The translations under genes and the position numbers were made by a program. Below, piece by piece: positions 1-11,800 of a stretch of DNA of 64,000 nt. Position 1 is the first letter of the stretch; each line of letters opens with the position of its first letter. The notes below the pieces were generated by a model, which saw only the letters and a list, made by a program, of their open reading frames with translations, was not told the DNA's origin and made no database searches. Origin of the DNA: Asterochloris sp. CNOR1 (taxonomy: Eukaryota; Chlorophyta; Trebouxiophyceae; Trebouxiales; Trebouxiaceae). The stretch covers positions 186,001 through 250,000 of the forward strand of contig OZ017760.1 of assembly GCA_963969365.1 (NCBI GenBank). Direction: 5' to 3'.

Positions 1-84
1 CGGCAGGCCTGTTGATGAATTCAAAGAGCTGACTACTCAACAAGCTGGGGCCAAAGGGAGCAGGTACTCAAAGGGCGGGAGCAG

Positions 85-2689
85 TCAATCAAACATGCCA
101 ATGAACATTTGCCCAAATTCGCCGTCTTGGGCTGGCGACTGTTCGTCAGAGTCACTTGAAAATGCAGCTTCACGTTGGCCTGCACCGCCCTGACTGTCAG
201 TTGCAGCACCAGCATCGGATGAAGTCTTTGCTGTCTGGGGTGAAGCAGAAGTCCTGGATTTGAACTCTGACAGAGCCTCATGTCTGAGTGTCTGCTGCAG
301 CGCTTCCTTGCGCAGGCTCTGCAGAAGCTGCTGGTCTCGCAGGCTTTCCTCGCGCTTCCTTTTCCTGCGCTGCTTGCGGGCGCTCCTAAGCAGCTCGTCA
401 TTTGCTTTGTGGTTGAGGTGCAGCGCATGGGTGTGACAGACTCGCAGCTTCACCAGGGCCTGCTTTGCCTGCCCAGCCTCTTTGTACTTGAAGTTGACCT
501 GCAGCAGCAACAACTCAGCCAGCAACTGTCAGGTTACCCAGCATCAGAGCCTGCTTCAGCTGCCTTGCCTCCTTGAACTTGCGCCTGATCTTGCACTTGA
601 CCTGCAGAAGCAGAGACATCTGCAGCATCTGGCTGCAAGTAACAGGCACCAGTGCCTACTGTGCATGCCCTGCCGCGTCAAACAGGATTGTGGCAGCTGC
701 ACTTTCAAGCAAATCAGCTCATTTCAGCAGGCGACTGCCTATCAAAAGCAGCAACTGCTTGTCCATGAGCTCTGGTGCTGCCCCTGCCCGCCACTCATGC
801 CAGATGGTGCCTGCATGCAGCCTGTCCTGGCTGCCCGCAGCAGTACCAACAATCCTCTCTCAGACCTGGCAAGGCAGGTTTGGGTTAGGATGCTGCCCGA
901 CCATGCCTGCGGCTGGTTGCGTGAGAGCTGGCAACACCTTCATGCTCTTTGCAGCAGGTTCACACTGCGTATACAGCAAGCCAATGCAGACCCTGCCAGC
1001 CCTTGCCTGTCACACATGACCTGCACCCTGCCTCAAGGCTGCCTGTTCTTCAGCTGCAGATGCAGCAAGAATCGTGCCACCTCCACAAACAGCTGACTTT
1101 AAGGCAGGCAGGACCTCTGCCTGTCAGCAGCACCAGCTGTTTATTGCCTCCAGCCTCCGTGGTGCGAGAGCCCCTGGCTGCCAGAAGCAGGCATGGTGGC
1201 TAGAACAACAGCGGCCACCACCAGCAGCAGCTGCTCACCTCAAAGCTGGCAAGGCCTCTGCGCTCGCTACAGCCCTTTGCTCCACAGATGAACTGGCCCT
1301 TGCCGGCCACAACCTCACGCTCTGTCCGCCAGCGCATGCCCACCTTGCCCTCCTGCAAACAATGGGCACTGCAGCTGAAGCAGATGCGGCCAGAGATGCC
1401 AACATGTGCACTGGCCTCTCCCAGCCACAGCTTTGCGCGTTGTCTGCCAGGCAGGCCCATGTTGTCCTCCTCCTGCAAGCAACAAATAAGTAACTTGTCG
1501 GAGCAGGTGCCTGTAGAGGTGCTGACACGTGCAACTGACTTGCCAGCCACAATTACATGTTCCACCAGGCAGAGCAGGCCCAGTTTGCCGCTCATTCCTG
1601 CAAGCAAATGAGCGGTTGTCCCCTTGCCTGTCAGGCCAATCCTGCTCTGCGTTGGGCATGGGGCCTGGCGCCCCGCAGCTTGTAAGTCGTCACAACAAGA
1701 GTTGCTTCCCTTAAGCAACAAATGCACATCCTTGTCAGGGCAAGTGCCTACCAGCAGGTGCAATGCAGGCCTGTGCATAGAAGGCCAGGCCAATGCTGTC
1801 GATCCCAAGCAGACCACACAGAATAGTGTGTGCGGGCCCTCCATGCGCATGTCGTCACTGTCTCACAGCCTCCCTGCTGTTGCTGAAATGCTGTTGCTCC
1901 CAGGCAGAAAGGCGCTGAGACGGTTTCTGAGAAGCTGTGCCACATCCTGCCCAACCACCATGGCTGCTCTGCCGAGGCACATGCGGGAATGGCACGTCCC
2001 CGCAGGCAGGTAGCCCTGCCGATACCATAAAGCAGTGGTCCATCAGGAAAGCACTGGCCCTCAAGCAGCAGCCTGCTTGCTAGAAGCTGCCAAACACTCA
2101 AGGGTTGCATCGCTTAACTCATATGCAGAAGCAGCACCAGCACGATACAAGGAAACTGGCAGTCACCTTGTATCGTGAGAGGTCTGCGATGCAGTACTCC
2201 TTAAACAATTTGGAGTAGTATCGTTTGGCTAGCCGGACCTCCCAGGTGTCCTCTTTGTCATCTGCCTCGTCTCGTATGAATCTGCAGCACAGCACGGAAA
2301 GGCTGGTGTGTGCACGCCAGGCCTGACTTTGAGGCAGTGCTGTGCTTGAACACGGGCACAGTGTGAGCTCCCAGTGCCACTGCTGATGGCGGTGACTCAA
2401 GCACTTGCCTGTAGTGCTCACGCAGCACATCCTGATCAGACTTTGTGTCTTGCTGGTTCTCCGGGAGCTTCCCTCTGTAGAACTTGATGTAGTCTGCAGG
2501 CAGCCACATACTTGGCTTGAAAATTGTTTCAAGGCTTGTTGCCATTCTGACTCAACAGCATAAAGTTGGGTGCAACCATGTGACCCTGCATATTCCCTTC
2601 AGCTGACCTGCCACGAACTTCTGGTGTCTCTGGAAGGCATTAAGACCGAGCAAGCGCTTTGTTTCACGAAGCCTGTGTACTTCCTGCAT
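85..2689 (-). CDS. FRA10AC1: FRA10AC1 homologue (folate-sensitive fragile-site protein family)
   Basis: Five exons on the minus strand: 2689-2608, 2493-2409, 2281-2167, 1352-1239 and 498-85, together about 269 residues, with every junction in phase. The family core is recognisable: LNAFQRHQKFV, then EDTWEVRLAKRYYSKLFKEY followed by CIADLSRYK, then KGQFICGAKGC (a CxxxxC pair), then QALVKLRVC and a Lys/Arg-rich stretch (RKQRRKRKREE) that could act as a nuclear signal. The C-terminus is acidic and ends in MFIGMFD, like the short hydrophobic end of animal members. Family knowledge: a conserved nuclear protein reported with spliceosomes; its biochemical role is poorly known. The intron after 2409 starts with GC (CAG/GCAAGT), and only this donor restores the conserved HYRFIRDE junction. 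The start at 2689 is the first Met in frame and could be replaced by an upstream exon. It is divergent from the kinesin-6 gene. Confidence 0.9.
1390..1725 (-). repeat. Decayed tandem copies of the 1352-1239 exon edge in a FRA10AC1 intron
   Basis: Upstream of the exon at 1352-1239, the intron holds at least two and perhaps three degraded copies of the acceptor plus the first part of that exon. The marker TCCTGCAA (acceptor on the minus strand) recurs near 1351, 1471 and 1596, about 120-125 bp apart, with a weaker match near 1705. Minus-strand translations still resemble the exon: TEREVVAGKGQF in the exon, LCLVEHVIVAGKS in a copy. Confidence 0.65.
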
Positions 2690-2842
2690 TGCGTAGCCTG
2701 CGAATGCGCAGCCGAGGCACTGCCTCTCAGTCTCGGCCAGGGAGCTGCACCTTTCTTTCCTTGCTCTTTTAGTTGACCTCCTTGGACGCATCCCTAACCA
2801 TACGTGTTGCATGTCCCAACTGTGAGTGCCCTGATTGGCACC
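2690..2842. promoter_or_regulatory. Short divergent intergenic region (FRA10AC1 / kinesin-6)
   Basis: Only about 150 bp separate the proposed start codons of the two divergent genes, so any promoter elements must be shared or overlapping. No clear TATA box was seen. This is inferred from layout; if FRA10AC1 has a further 5' exon the gap disappears. Confidence 0.35.
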
Positions 2843-5800
2843 ATGTCGGGGGGCTGGGACGGGCATGATTTGGAGTATGATGAAAGTGATCACAACAGGA
2901 TTTCAGAGCTTTTCCCAAAGTGAGCATCCAGGCCCATTGCGTGCAGAGCTCAGTGCAGGGTTGCGCGCATCTGCTCTGTGCTGCATGCATCAAAACTTGT
3001 GTGTGATCACCTGCAGGAACCTGAACCACCTGTTTGCCTCATCTCCCATGATTGGGATCAGGGCCGCTGCACATGTTACAGTAGCAAATGCTGAGGGACC
3101 CATGGCAGTGGCTGGCTCCCAGCAGATGCCAGAGCTGACCCTGGAGCGCATGCAGGTCAGCTTGGAGACTAGATGTGGTGCCATGTTCTGTTGAATAGAG
3201 TGTTCTCTTGAGCAAAGGGCCATCAGCTCTATTCCACAGAGAAGGGTGGCCTGAGCAGCAGATTCTACTGATCGCATGCCATGCAGCTCATCCCTGCCCT
3301 GGACCTATTTGTCGTGTAGCGCCTTGTAAGACATTCTCGCCAATCCACCCCATTCCCTCACCAATACGTATCCACTCTTCAGGCCCTGCAGGCATGCCTA
3401 CACATGTGGGGTGGGCCCTGCCTCACGCACTGGCTGTCAGTTGCGTACAGTACAACTCACCAAGTCACCTTTGACAATGCAGGTCTTGCCTGCATGTCCA
3501 CCCTGGCCTGCAGCAGGGCAGGGCCTGCCTTACACTGCGTCTGCAGACATGGGTCAATAGAGAACCCCCAACAATGCCATGCGCTGCCACACCATGTGTG
3601 CATTTGCATCCCCACGTAGCATGGCAGGCCCTGCCAATGCACGTGCGTCTTGGCCTTGCAGGGTGTGCGTGTGCATTCTCTGTGCACCACGTCTGGCCAT
3701 GCACCACCTTCATGCTGATCCTGTCGCTTTGTAGGTGTGCGTGCGCATCCGCCCCGCCCTGCAGCAGGGCCTGCCGCGCTTCACCGCAGACAACTGCATC
3801 CACGCTGCCTCAGCCTCCAGCATTGCCATCGCACCCCCCGAGGCCAGCCAGGGCTACCGCAATGGAGACCGCGGGCAGACTTACAACTTCTCACGGGTGT
3901 TCAGGGAGACCACCTCCCAACGGGAGTACTTTGTCGCCACCGCCGCGCCAATGGTCGGTCTTGCTGGCCGTCAGTCATGTTGCCCGTGCCCTGGTGCCAG
4001 TGTGCTGCTCATGCAGTGGTGCTCTGTGGTTGCTGCTGCTCTCAAGTTGGACTGCTCCAATGGTGCTTTGCTTCTACATGTGTCCTTTGTGCGGGCCTTA
4101 CTTGCTGCCAGCACACCACCCACCGGCAGGAGTTCCTTGAGGGTTGCAAACACACTCGTGTGCTGTAGTGTGTTGTGCACATGGGCAAGCATCAGCCCTG
4201 CTAGCATCATGCCACTGTCTGCCTGCCTTGGGGTACTGCTGGCAGAAGGCCTTCGTTTATGTTCTGTGGTGCTGGTCTCTGACCAGACTGTGCAGAATCC
4301 TCACTGCGTGCAGCAGATGGTGAGGCAAGGCAGGGACCAGCTGCAGCCCTGCCTGCGTTCAGTCCCCAAGGCAGCTCACTGTTCAACCCCGTGTTCACTG
4401 CCATGTGCAGGTGCAGCATCTGGTGGAGGACAGGCAAGCCAATGGGGTCATCATGGCCTATGGCATCTCAGGGGCAGGCAAGACCTTCACCATCGAAGGC
4501 ACCAAGGCCCAGCCAGGCGTGGTGCCGCAGGCGCTGGCCCTGCTGTTTGAGGTGGGCAGCTAGACACATGCATTACTGGCGCTGCACAGCAAGCCTGCAG
4601 GGCGCCAGACACACCTACTAGGCAAAGCAGCATCAGCATGAAGCTGCCCACTTGTCAAGGTCAGCTGATGCATCCTGTCTGCCTTTCATGCTGAGCCAAG
4701 CTTTGAAAGGTGCTGAGACAGCACTGCAAGGGCATGCTTTGCCAACGCAGAGGCCTCAACATGTCGGCAGAAGCGCATGTATGCCCTCAACAGACTGGCC
4801 AACCTTGTCTGTGCAGGAGCTGGCACACAAAGCGGATTGCCCCCTGGTGTGCGTCAGCCAATACGAAGTGTACAATGAGCAGATTTATGATCTGCTGGAC
4901 ACGGATGGAGGAGGACTGACAGGCGCCCGCCAGCGGCTGCAGCTCAAGGAGGACCCCCAAGGGCGGGTGTTTGTGGGCGGGCTATCAGAGGTGAGGCTTG
5001 AGGTTTGGCTCGCGGAGGATTTCCAGAGGTGAGGCTGGCGATTTGGCTCAGGGAAGATGCCCAGGGGGGGTGTTGGCGGGCGGGCTGTCAGAGGTGATCC
5101 TAGGGATGTGCTGCGTAATGCAGGGCCCTGCCAGACATGGGGTGCTGCACACTCCTCAAACGTCTGATGGCTACATTCTGTGGGGTGAGGTGCTGGCTCA
5201 CCTCACAGTCAGCTGCAACACACAAACGTGTGGTGCAGGGAGGCTCACATTAGCGGTGCAGGGAGGCTCATTGCAACCGGGGCAGCAGCTGCCCTGAAAG
5301 TCAGGCAACCAGGGGCCCTTGAAGCCTGTTGCTGTAGTTCACTGCTGTCGGCAGCACACTGGCCTCGCTTCAGGCGGGCAGCCAGGCAGTTGCTCTTGCA
5401 TGTAAGATGCAAGCACCAGCAATCAGCCTCTCGCAGGTGGCCACTGCAGAAGCAGCCCTGGGAAGTGTGAGGCAAAGAGCCATGCAGCTGCTCTGGCATC
5501 TTGCTTCCATGCACTGACGGTGATATGGCTGCAGGTATCTGTGACCAGCGCCACAGCTGCACTGGAGGTGATGAGGCGCGGGGCCAAGCAGAGGCAGCGT
5601 GCAGCCACAGCCATGAACTTCCAATCCTCGCGCTCCCACTCCATCTTCACAGTGAGCGACCGTGCTCATGACGGCCTGTGTTCAGGGATAGATGGATTTT
5701 CAGGCATGCATCGCACAATGCGCTTCTGCCATGATTCGACTGCACGTGCATGACTGACATGGGTGTGGAAGGCTGACACTGCAGTAACCATTGTTTCCTG

Positions 5801-8800
5801 CTGAGACCACCCCTACAGGAACCTTCACTTGGACAGTACGAGCAGCAAGGCCTTTCAGGCCTTCAGCTGTTCATACACACTGCAAGCAGGTCTTTGAGAC
5901 AGCACAAATAACACCAGTCAAACCAACTGGCCACTCGAAGCTCAGAAGCTTTTTCCCGGTGCAGGTGGTGCTCTATGGCAGGGCTGCTGGCGTCGTCAGC
6001 AGCGAACCCCAGCAAGAGCGGCTGGGCAAGCTGTCGTTTGTGGATTTGGCTGGCTCAGAGAGGGCAGCTCGCACAGGCAACGTCGGGGCTAGGCTCAAGT
6101 GAGCTACCAGAACCATTGCTGGCAGTGTGCGGCAAAGCCACCTTCCTCAACTGAAAGTGTCTGGCGAGCAGACCATGTAGCCAGCAGCAGGCAGACTGCA
6201 GTCACGACCCTTGCCGCACATGCACCTTAGAGGGGCAGCAAGGCAGCCAGGCGTGGCATGCCTGCAAGGCTACCTGTCTCAGTGACAAAGTCACCAGCAA
6301 ACCTTGGGCCCCTCAGCAACTCCAGGTTCCTCTGCACATGGGTCCTCTGCAGCAGCTTGCACCCTTCAACCTGGCCAGACAGGGCCATCTCCATAGAATA
6401 AGCTGTGGACTGATAGACACAGCAGCCCACTGACCTTTTTGCAGAGAGAGCGTAGCAATCCAGCAGCCTGACGACCTTCTGGCCTGGCAGCAGTTTGGAT
6501 GGCAAGCCTCTATATTGTGTGCAGGGAGAGCATGGCCATCAACAGCAGCCTCATCACCCTCTGTCTTGACACTCTGTCTTGACAGCAATGCTAGAAAAGC
6601 GAGTCCCTGACTTGTGTTCAGGGAGAGCGTGGCCATCAACAGCAGCCTCATGACCCTGGGGCGCTGCCTCGAGGCCCTGCGCTGGAACCAGCAGCACCGG
6701 CTGCAGGAGCCGCGCCTGGTTCCCTACAGGGAGAGCAAGGTGACCTGCGGCAGGGGTTTCATCCATGCCGTGAAGGGTTCTGCCCTTGCCTTGGGATGGC
6801 TGTAGGTTCCAGGTTTGTGCCTTGCAGGGAGAGCATGCGACGTGCAGGGGATGTCAGGGTGCTGGCCGCTTCTGGGGGCGCCAGACCCTGCGTTGAGCTT
6901 TTTCCCCCCGCCACCTGCAGGTCACCCACCTGTTCCGAGATGCGCTGCACGGCTGGGGCCAGATCCTGCTGTCGGTCAATGTCAGCCCCTGCGCCAAGGA
7001 GTACGATGAGACATCACATGTCCTGAAGGTAAGGCAATTCACAGTGCCTTATGGCTGGTGTATATCTCAGGGCCTGCAAAAGCGCGGCTCACAGGGGAGC
7101 AAGTAAGTGCTGGAGCAGCATGCCATGCTGCTGATGTGACAGTTGTGCTGTGGAGTTCGTATGTTGCTGCCAGGACAGACCATGATGAGATCTTCCGATT
7201 CAACAGCTGTGAGACTGCAGTCAGGCATCTGCGCCACCTGCGTGTGAGCGTCTCAGGCAGCATTAAGGCTGTCACATGTGGCTTGCCTGCAGTGGCTGCT
7301 CCATCTTGGCTCCAAGGCATGTAAAGCTAAGTGGGACATTGCTGGTGGCACAGCAGATGCCTGGCAACCTGGGATGCATGGCAGCGACAGGGCTCACCAT
7401 GATGCCTCTGTCTGCAGTATGCTGCCCTGGCCACCCAGATCGGCACAGCAGCACGAGCAGAGGCCCCGCTGCGAGCTGTAAAGGCAATGAGCCCTGCAAT
7501 CACAAAGAAGCGGGGAGCGGCCGGGCCTCCACAAGGTCCCAGGTGAGCTGCACAGCCACTGCCAGGGAAACTCAGGATGTAGGCTTGTTTGGTACCTGCA
7601 ACAGCACAGGCTGCAGCAAGCTGTGGCCTGAGTCACGTTGCCGAGGCAGCAGGTCACCTTGCAAAGGCAGCAGAGGCTGCTGCAGTGCATCACCTCACGC
7701 AGAGCTCAGGCAAGACACTTGCAGCCAGCACACTTATGGTTTAACTGCTGCCAAAGCAGGCAGAGCAACCACAAGGCCTGCTGGCAAATGCAGTTTGGCA
7801 AGGTCTGCTGGAGTGCTTGTGCATAGGACTGGTGGCTTGATGAAAGGATTACACTGTAAATGCAGTCCCAGAGCGTCCTGCAAGTATTGCTGCTTGCTGT
7901 GGTTCTCCATGTCCTTGCAGATGCACATGCAAACTGGCTGCCCACAGCAGCCCTGGGCCCATGACTTGCCTGGCATCTGCGAGCTTGCAGGCTCATCGAC
8001 TCCACATTGCCGCCTGCAGCAACCTGGGCCCGAAGCGGGTGAAGGCCTCAGACCTTCAGGCAGCCCATGCTGCCAAAGCCCCTCAGGCAGCAGCAAGGCC
8101 AGACGACTGTCAGTCAGGCCAGGCCACTGGGCCAAGCAGCAGCCTGGGTGCTGGTTGTGAGGATGCAGTCAGTGCGGATGAGCGTGCTGCGCTGGCGACT
8201 GACCTGGCACACCAGCGGGAGCGCTGCCAGGAGCTGCAGGGGCAAGTGGAGGACCTGCAGGAAGAACTGGAGGACATGCAGAGCCAGGTGGGGCACATAT
8301 CCTGTTGTGGCAACATGTACATGTGCTTACGTAGTGAGCAGCCATCTTGTGTAGGTGGAGTGGGGTGCTTGAGCACATGCAGAGCCAGATGGATCAGTCA
8401 ATATATGGCAGTGGACTGTCATTGTGGTCACTTGACATGGCAGCATGTGGGCTATACTACTAGGAAGTGGTCGAACAAGCCGGCAGGTTGCAGCACCCGC
8501 AGACCAGGAGCAGGCAGAGCTTGGGTACAGGCTGCACCGGTGGGGCATTCAAGGTGGCAGTGTGATTGCTGTCTAGACTTGATAGGATCACGTGAATACA
8601 AAGAGCAGCAAGAAAGGGTTTGATTGCTCTTGACACATTGATACAGTACACTGCTGGTCATGCAGTGTAGCAGTGCTGCAAAACAATGGACGAAAGCCTG
8701 CCTGCTGGCACTGCACCTTCTGCAGCTGCTGATCTGCTATGAGCACCCATGCCCTGCAGCGCAGCAGCCAGGCCTGCTACCGCCACCCAAGGACGCATGC

Positions 8801-11800
8801 TGGTTCTCAGCTCTGCTTTGTCTGGGCCTGTTAGAGTGCCTGCATGTACTGAGCAATTCGCGGCCCTGGAGGGGGCACCCAGCCTGCAGGTCAATGCTCT
8901 TAAGCTTGTGACCACCACAAGCAGGGCTGCACACCGCTAGTTTACATAAGGTAGCCGCCATGCAGGCAGTTTCAATAAGCAGGCAGCAGACGCTGCTGGT
9001 CAGACCCATTTCCCTGGTCCAGTATGGGAAAGTGGCCCTTATGCCGTGCAGCGCCTGGCCCATTGCAGCTACCCTGCATCTTGCAGCTGTGCCTTGCAGG
9101 TTGTGTTGGGCAGGAAGTGGCTAGCCTCACCCTTGCCAAGCACGCTGGCACACTGCCTGCTGCAACCAGAGTACCATTTGGCCTCCACAAGGCCTCTACA
9201 ACATGGTAGCCCGTACTTTGCAGCTTGCAGGCATCAAGAAGAGCCAGCTGAGCCTTCACCCGGAAACAGCTGCTGGCGTAGACTCTCTGACTTTGTACTT
9301 GCTGTGCAGCTTGCAGCAGCCGAGGAGCGCCAGGCTGCGACAGAGGCCGAGGTGCGGGACGAGGTCAGCGCAGAGATGGGGGAGCTGCTGCGTGACATGG
9401 AGGCAGGCTACCGGGTGAGCAGTCGGGAGGGGCTCAAATGATCACTTGTGGGCATGATTGACTGCACAGGCAGTTGTGCAACACGGAAGCAAGGCAAGGT
9501 GAGTAGCTCTGCTATCTGGGCATGCATTGCCTTGTTGAGTGAGGTCACCATTTGTTTGATGTCAAAGAAGCAACGGCCTCAGAATGAGCAGCATACAGGC
9601 AGGCAGGGTGCAGCAACGAAAGGCAAGGTAGTCAGGCATCATGCAGGGTTTGACATCTGGTAATGTGAAGTCTGGCAACATTGTTGCATCTTGTCTGCAG
9701 CTGTGCTGTGCAGAGCCCAGGCTGCTGTGCAATGTCTGGGAGATGGGAGGCTGCATCTCAAGTTTGGCTGTGGTTCAACTCCTGGGACAGGAGGCAGCCA
9801 ATTGCCAGATGAGACAGCGGCAGTCACCATCTGCTTTTCCACGATGAGCCAAGCAGCTGCTTTGAGGCAGGCCACGAACCCCTCTACATGTGGTTTGGCA
9901 CCCTCAAAGCTGAGCAGATGCTGTGCTTCTTGAGGTCCCTGCAGGCCGCCAAGGATGCTGCCCTGGAGTGGCAGTGGCACAGAGCTGAGCAGATGCTGTG
10001 ACCACCTTGAGCTGGTCAGCCGGTGCGTGCAGGAGCGCTTGGCAGCCGAGGTGGCTGCACTAGAAAGGAAGTATCACAGCACTGGAGCTGGACCGACTGA
10101 CAGCTGTGCGCAGCCCAGCGGGGCGTGGGCAGAGCAGCCTCAGCCTGTGCAGCCTCAGCCTGCAGAAGCGCCAGCTGCCACACAAGCCACTGGGGCAGTA
10201 GCAGGAGCCAAACCTGGCCAGGACAATATTGATGTGTCAGACCCTGCGCACAGAGTTGCTCATGCAGCTGGGCAGGCTGAGGGTTGTGAGCAGGATGCAG
10301 ACCTCAGGTAAGCTCATCGGAGGCGTTACATGCTGCAGCCTTATGTGTTTTGTTATGTGCATTGGCCTGGCCCTGGCTGGGATGCAGCTGCAGCCAGTTG
10401 GGGAGTGGCACGCAGCTGCACCCAGCAGGGGAGTGGCACGCAGCCCACATTCTGGACATCCCCACAGCAGCTGCCTGCTGGTCAGATGCAGTGTTGCTGG
10501 CAGCAGTGCAGCCAGCCATCCTCCTCATACCTGGCAGCAAGCTCAGTGTTGTTGCCTGAGCGAGGTGTTTGGAGCAGGCCATGCGGGGCAGTTTCAGCCA
10601 GTTTTACCTACCTGCATGGCAAGGGCCGAGGATGGCAGACCTGCACTGCAAGCTGTACGCCATCATGCATGGGCCTGCGTGAAGTCGGTGCCCTGAATGT
10701 GTGGATGCCTCCAGGTCTGCCCTGCACGCCGCACAGCAAAGGGTCATGGAGCTGGAGAGGCTGTGTCAGGCTGGAGCAGCCCAGCAGGAGACTAACAGGG
10801 GGGAGCTGCGTGCAGCCATGGAGCGTGAGCACGCAGAGCAGGTTGACCAGTTGCAGGTGGGCTCCATCAGGTTGTGAAGTGCCCATGAAGAAGTGCATGG
10901 GCAAGCCAGCGCGGCGGATCAGCAGTTGCAGGTGGTTCTGGTGTGCCTGCCCGGCAGACCAGGGGGTCAAGTCTGATGGTTGGCAAGGAAAAAGCGCAAG
11001 GGTCCCTGCGCTATTGCACATGACTTTACTGATGTAGCGCTGTGTGTGCTGTCCCCAGCCCCTGGGGCACTTGCATGTGAAAGACGATTGATGGTGCTCT
11101 CATACACTAGTTGAGAGCTGAGCCTGCAGCCTGAAACATCTGCTCATTGTGAGGTGCGTGCCATGGCCATCAACCTCTGGAAACCTCTGCATCTGCTGCG
11201 CAAGCGAGCTGCTAGGCGTGGCCAACAACATCTCATTAGAAACAGAACCATCAAGATGATTATGTGATGCGCTGGCATCGCTACCTGCAGGTGAACTGGG
11301 ACTCAGAGGTGCACATGCTGCAGCAGGAAGTCACCCGCGCACAGCAGCAGTGGCAGCACTCCCAGCAGCGCCTGGAGGGGCTGTTGGATGCCATCAAGGC
11401 AGCTGGTGTTGAAGGTGAGCACTGGTTTGGCGCACATGTGGAAGGAGATCTACATGGCAGGGTCACACTGCTGGAGTACTTTGCCTGCCTGCAAAAAGTT
11501 GTGTGCTGGCTTAGCAGCAGAGAGGCCTGATTGTGCTGCAGCAATTTGCCCGATGTTGTGGCACTTGTCTGAATGTTGCGGTGCTGCCTCTGCTGTGCAG
11601 GGGCTGTGCTCAACCCTGCCATGTTGGCAAAAGCGGGGCCAGGCAGCGCTGGGCGCATCGGTGCTGCACACACGCCCCACGCAGTGGCGCTGATGCGGGC
11701 CCGACTGGCGCTGCAGAGCTCTGTCCAGGTGGGTCTGATCAAAGCCTGGGCACCTCTGCTTTGTTGTCCCGGGTGCAGCACCTTGAATGGCAGCAATCTG

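Noticed and set aside
6513-6562. Second exon encoding SVAINSSL as a mutually exclusive exon
   Set aside because: Only the first ~40 bases match; the rest diverges and the frame is lost before a donor, so it is a decayed copy rather than a functional alternative.
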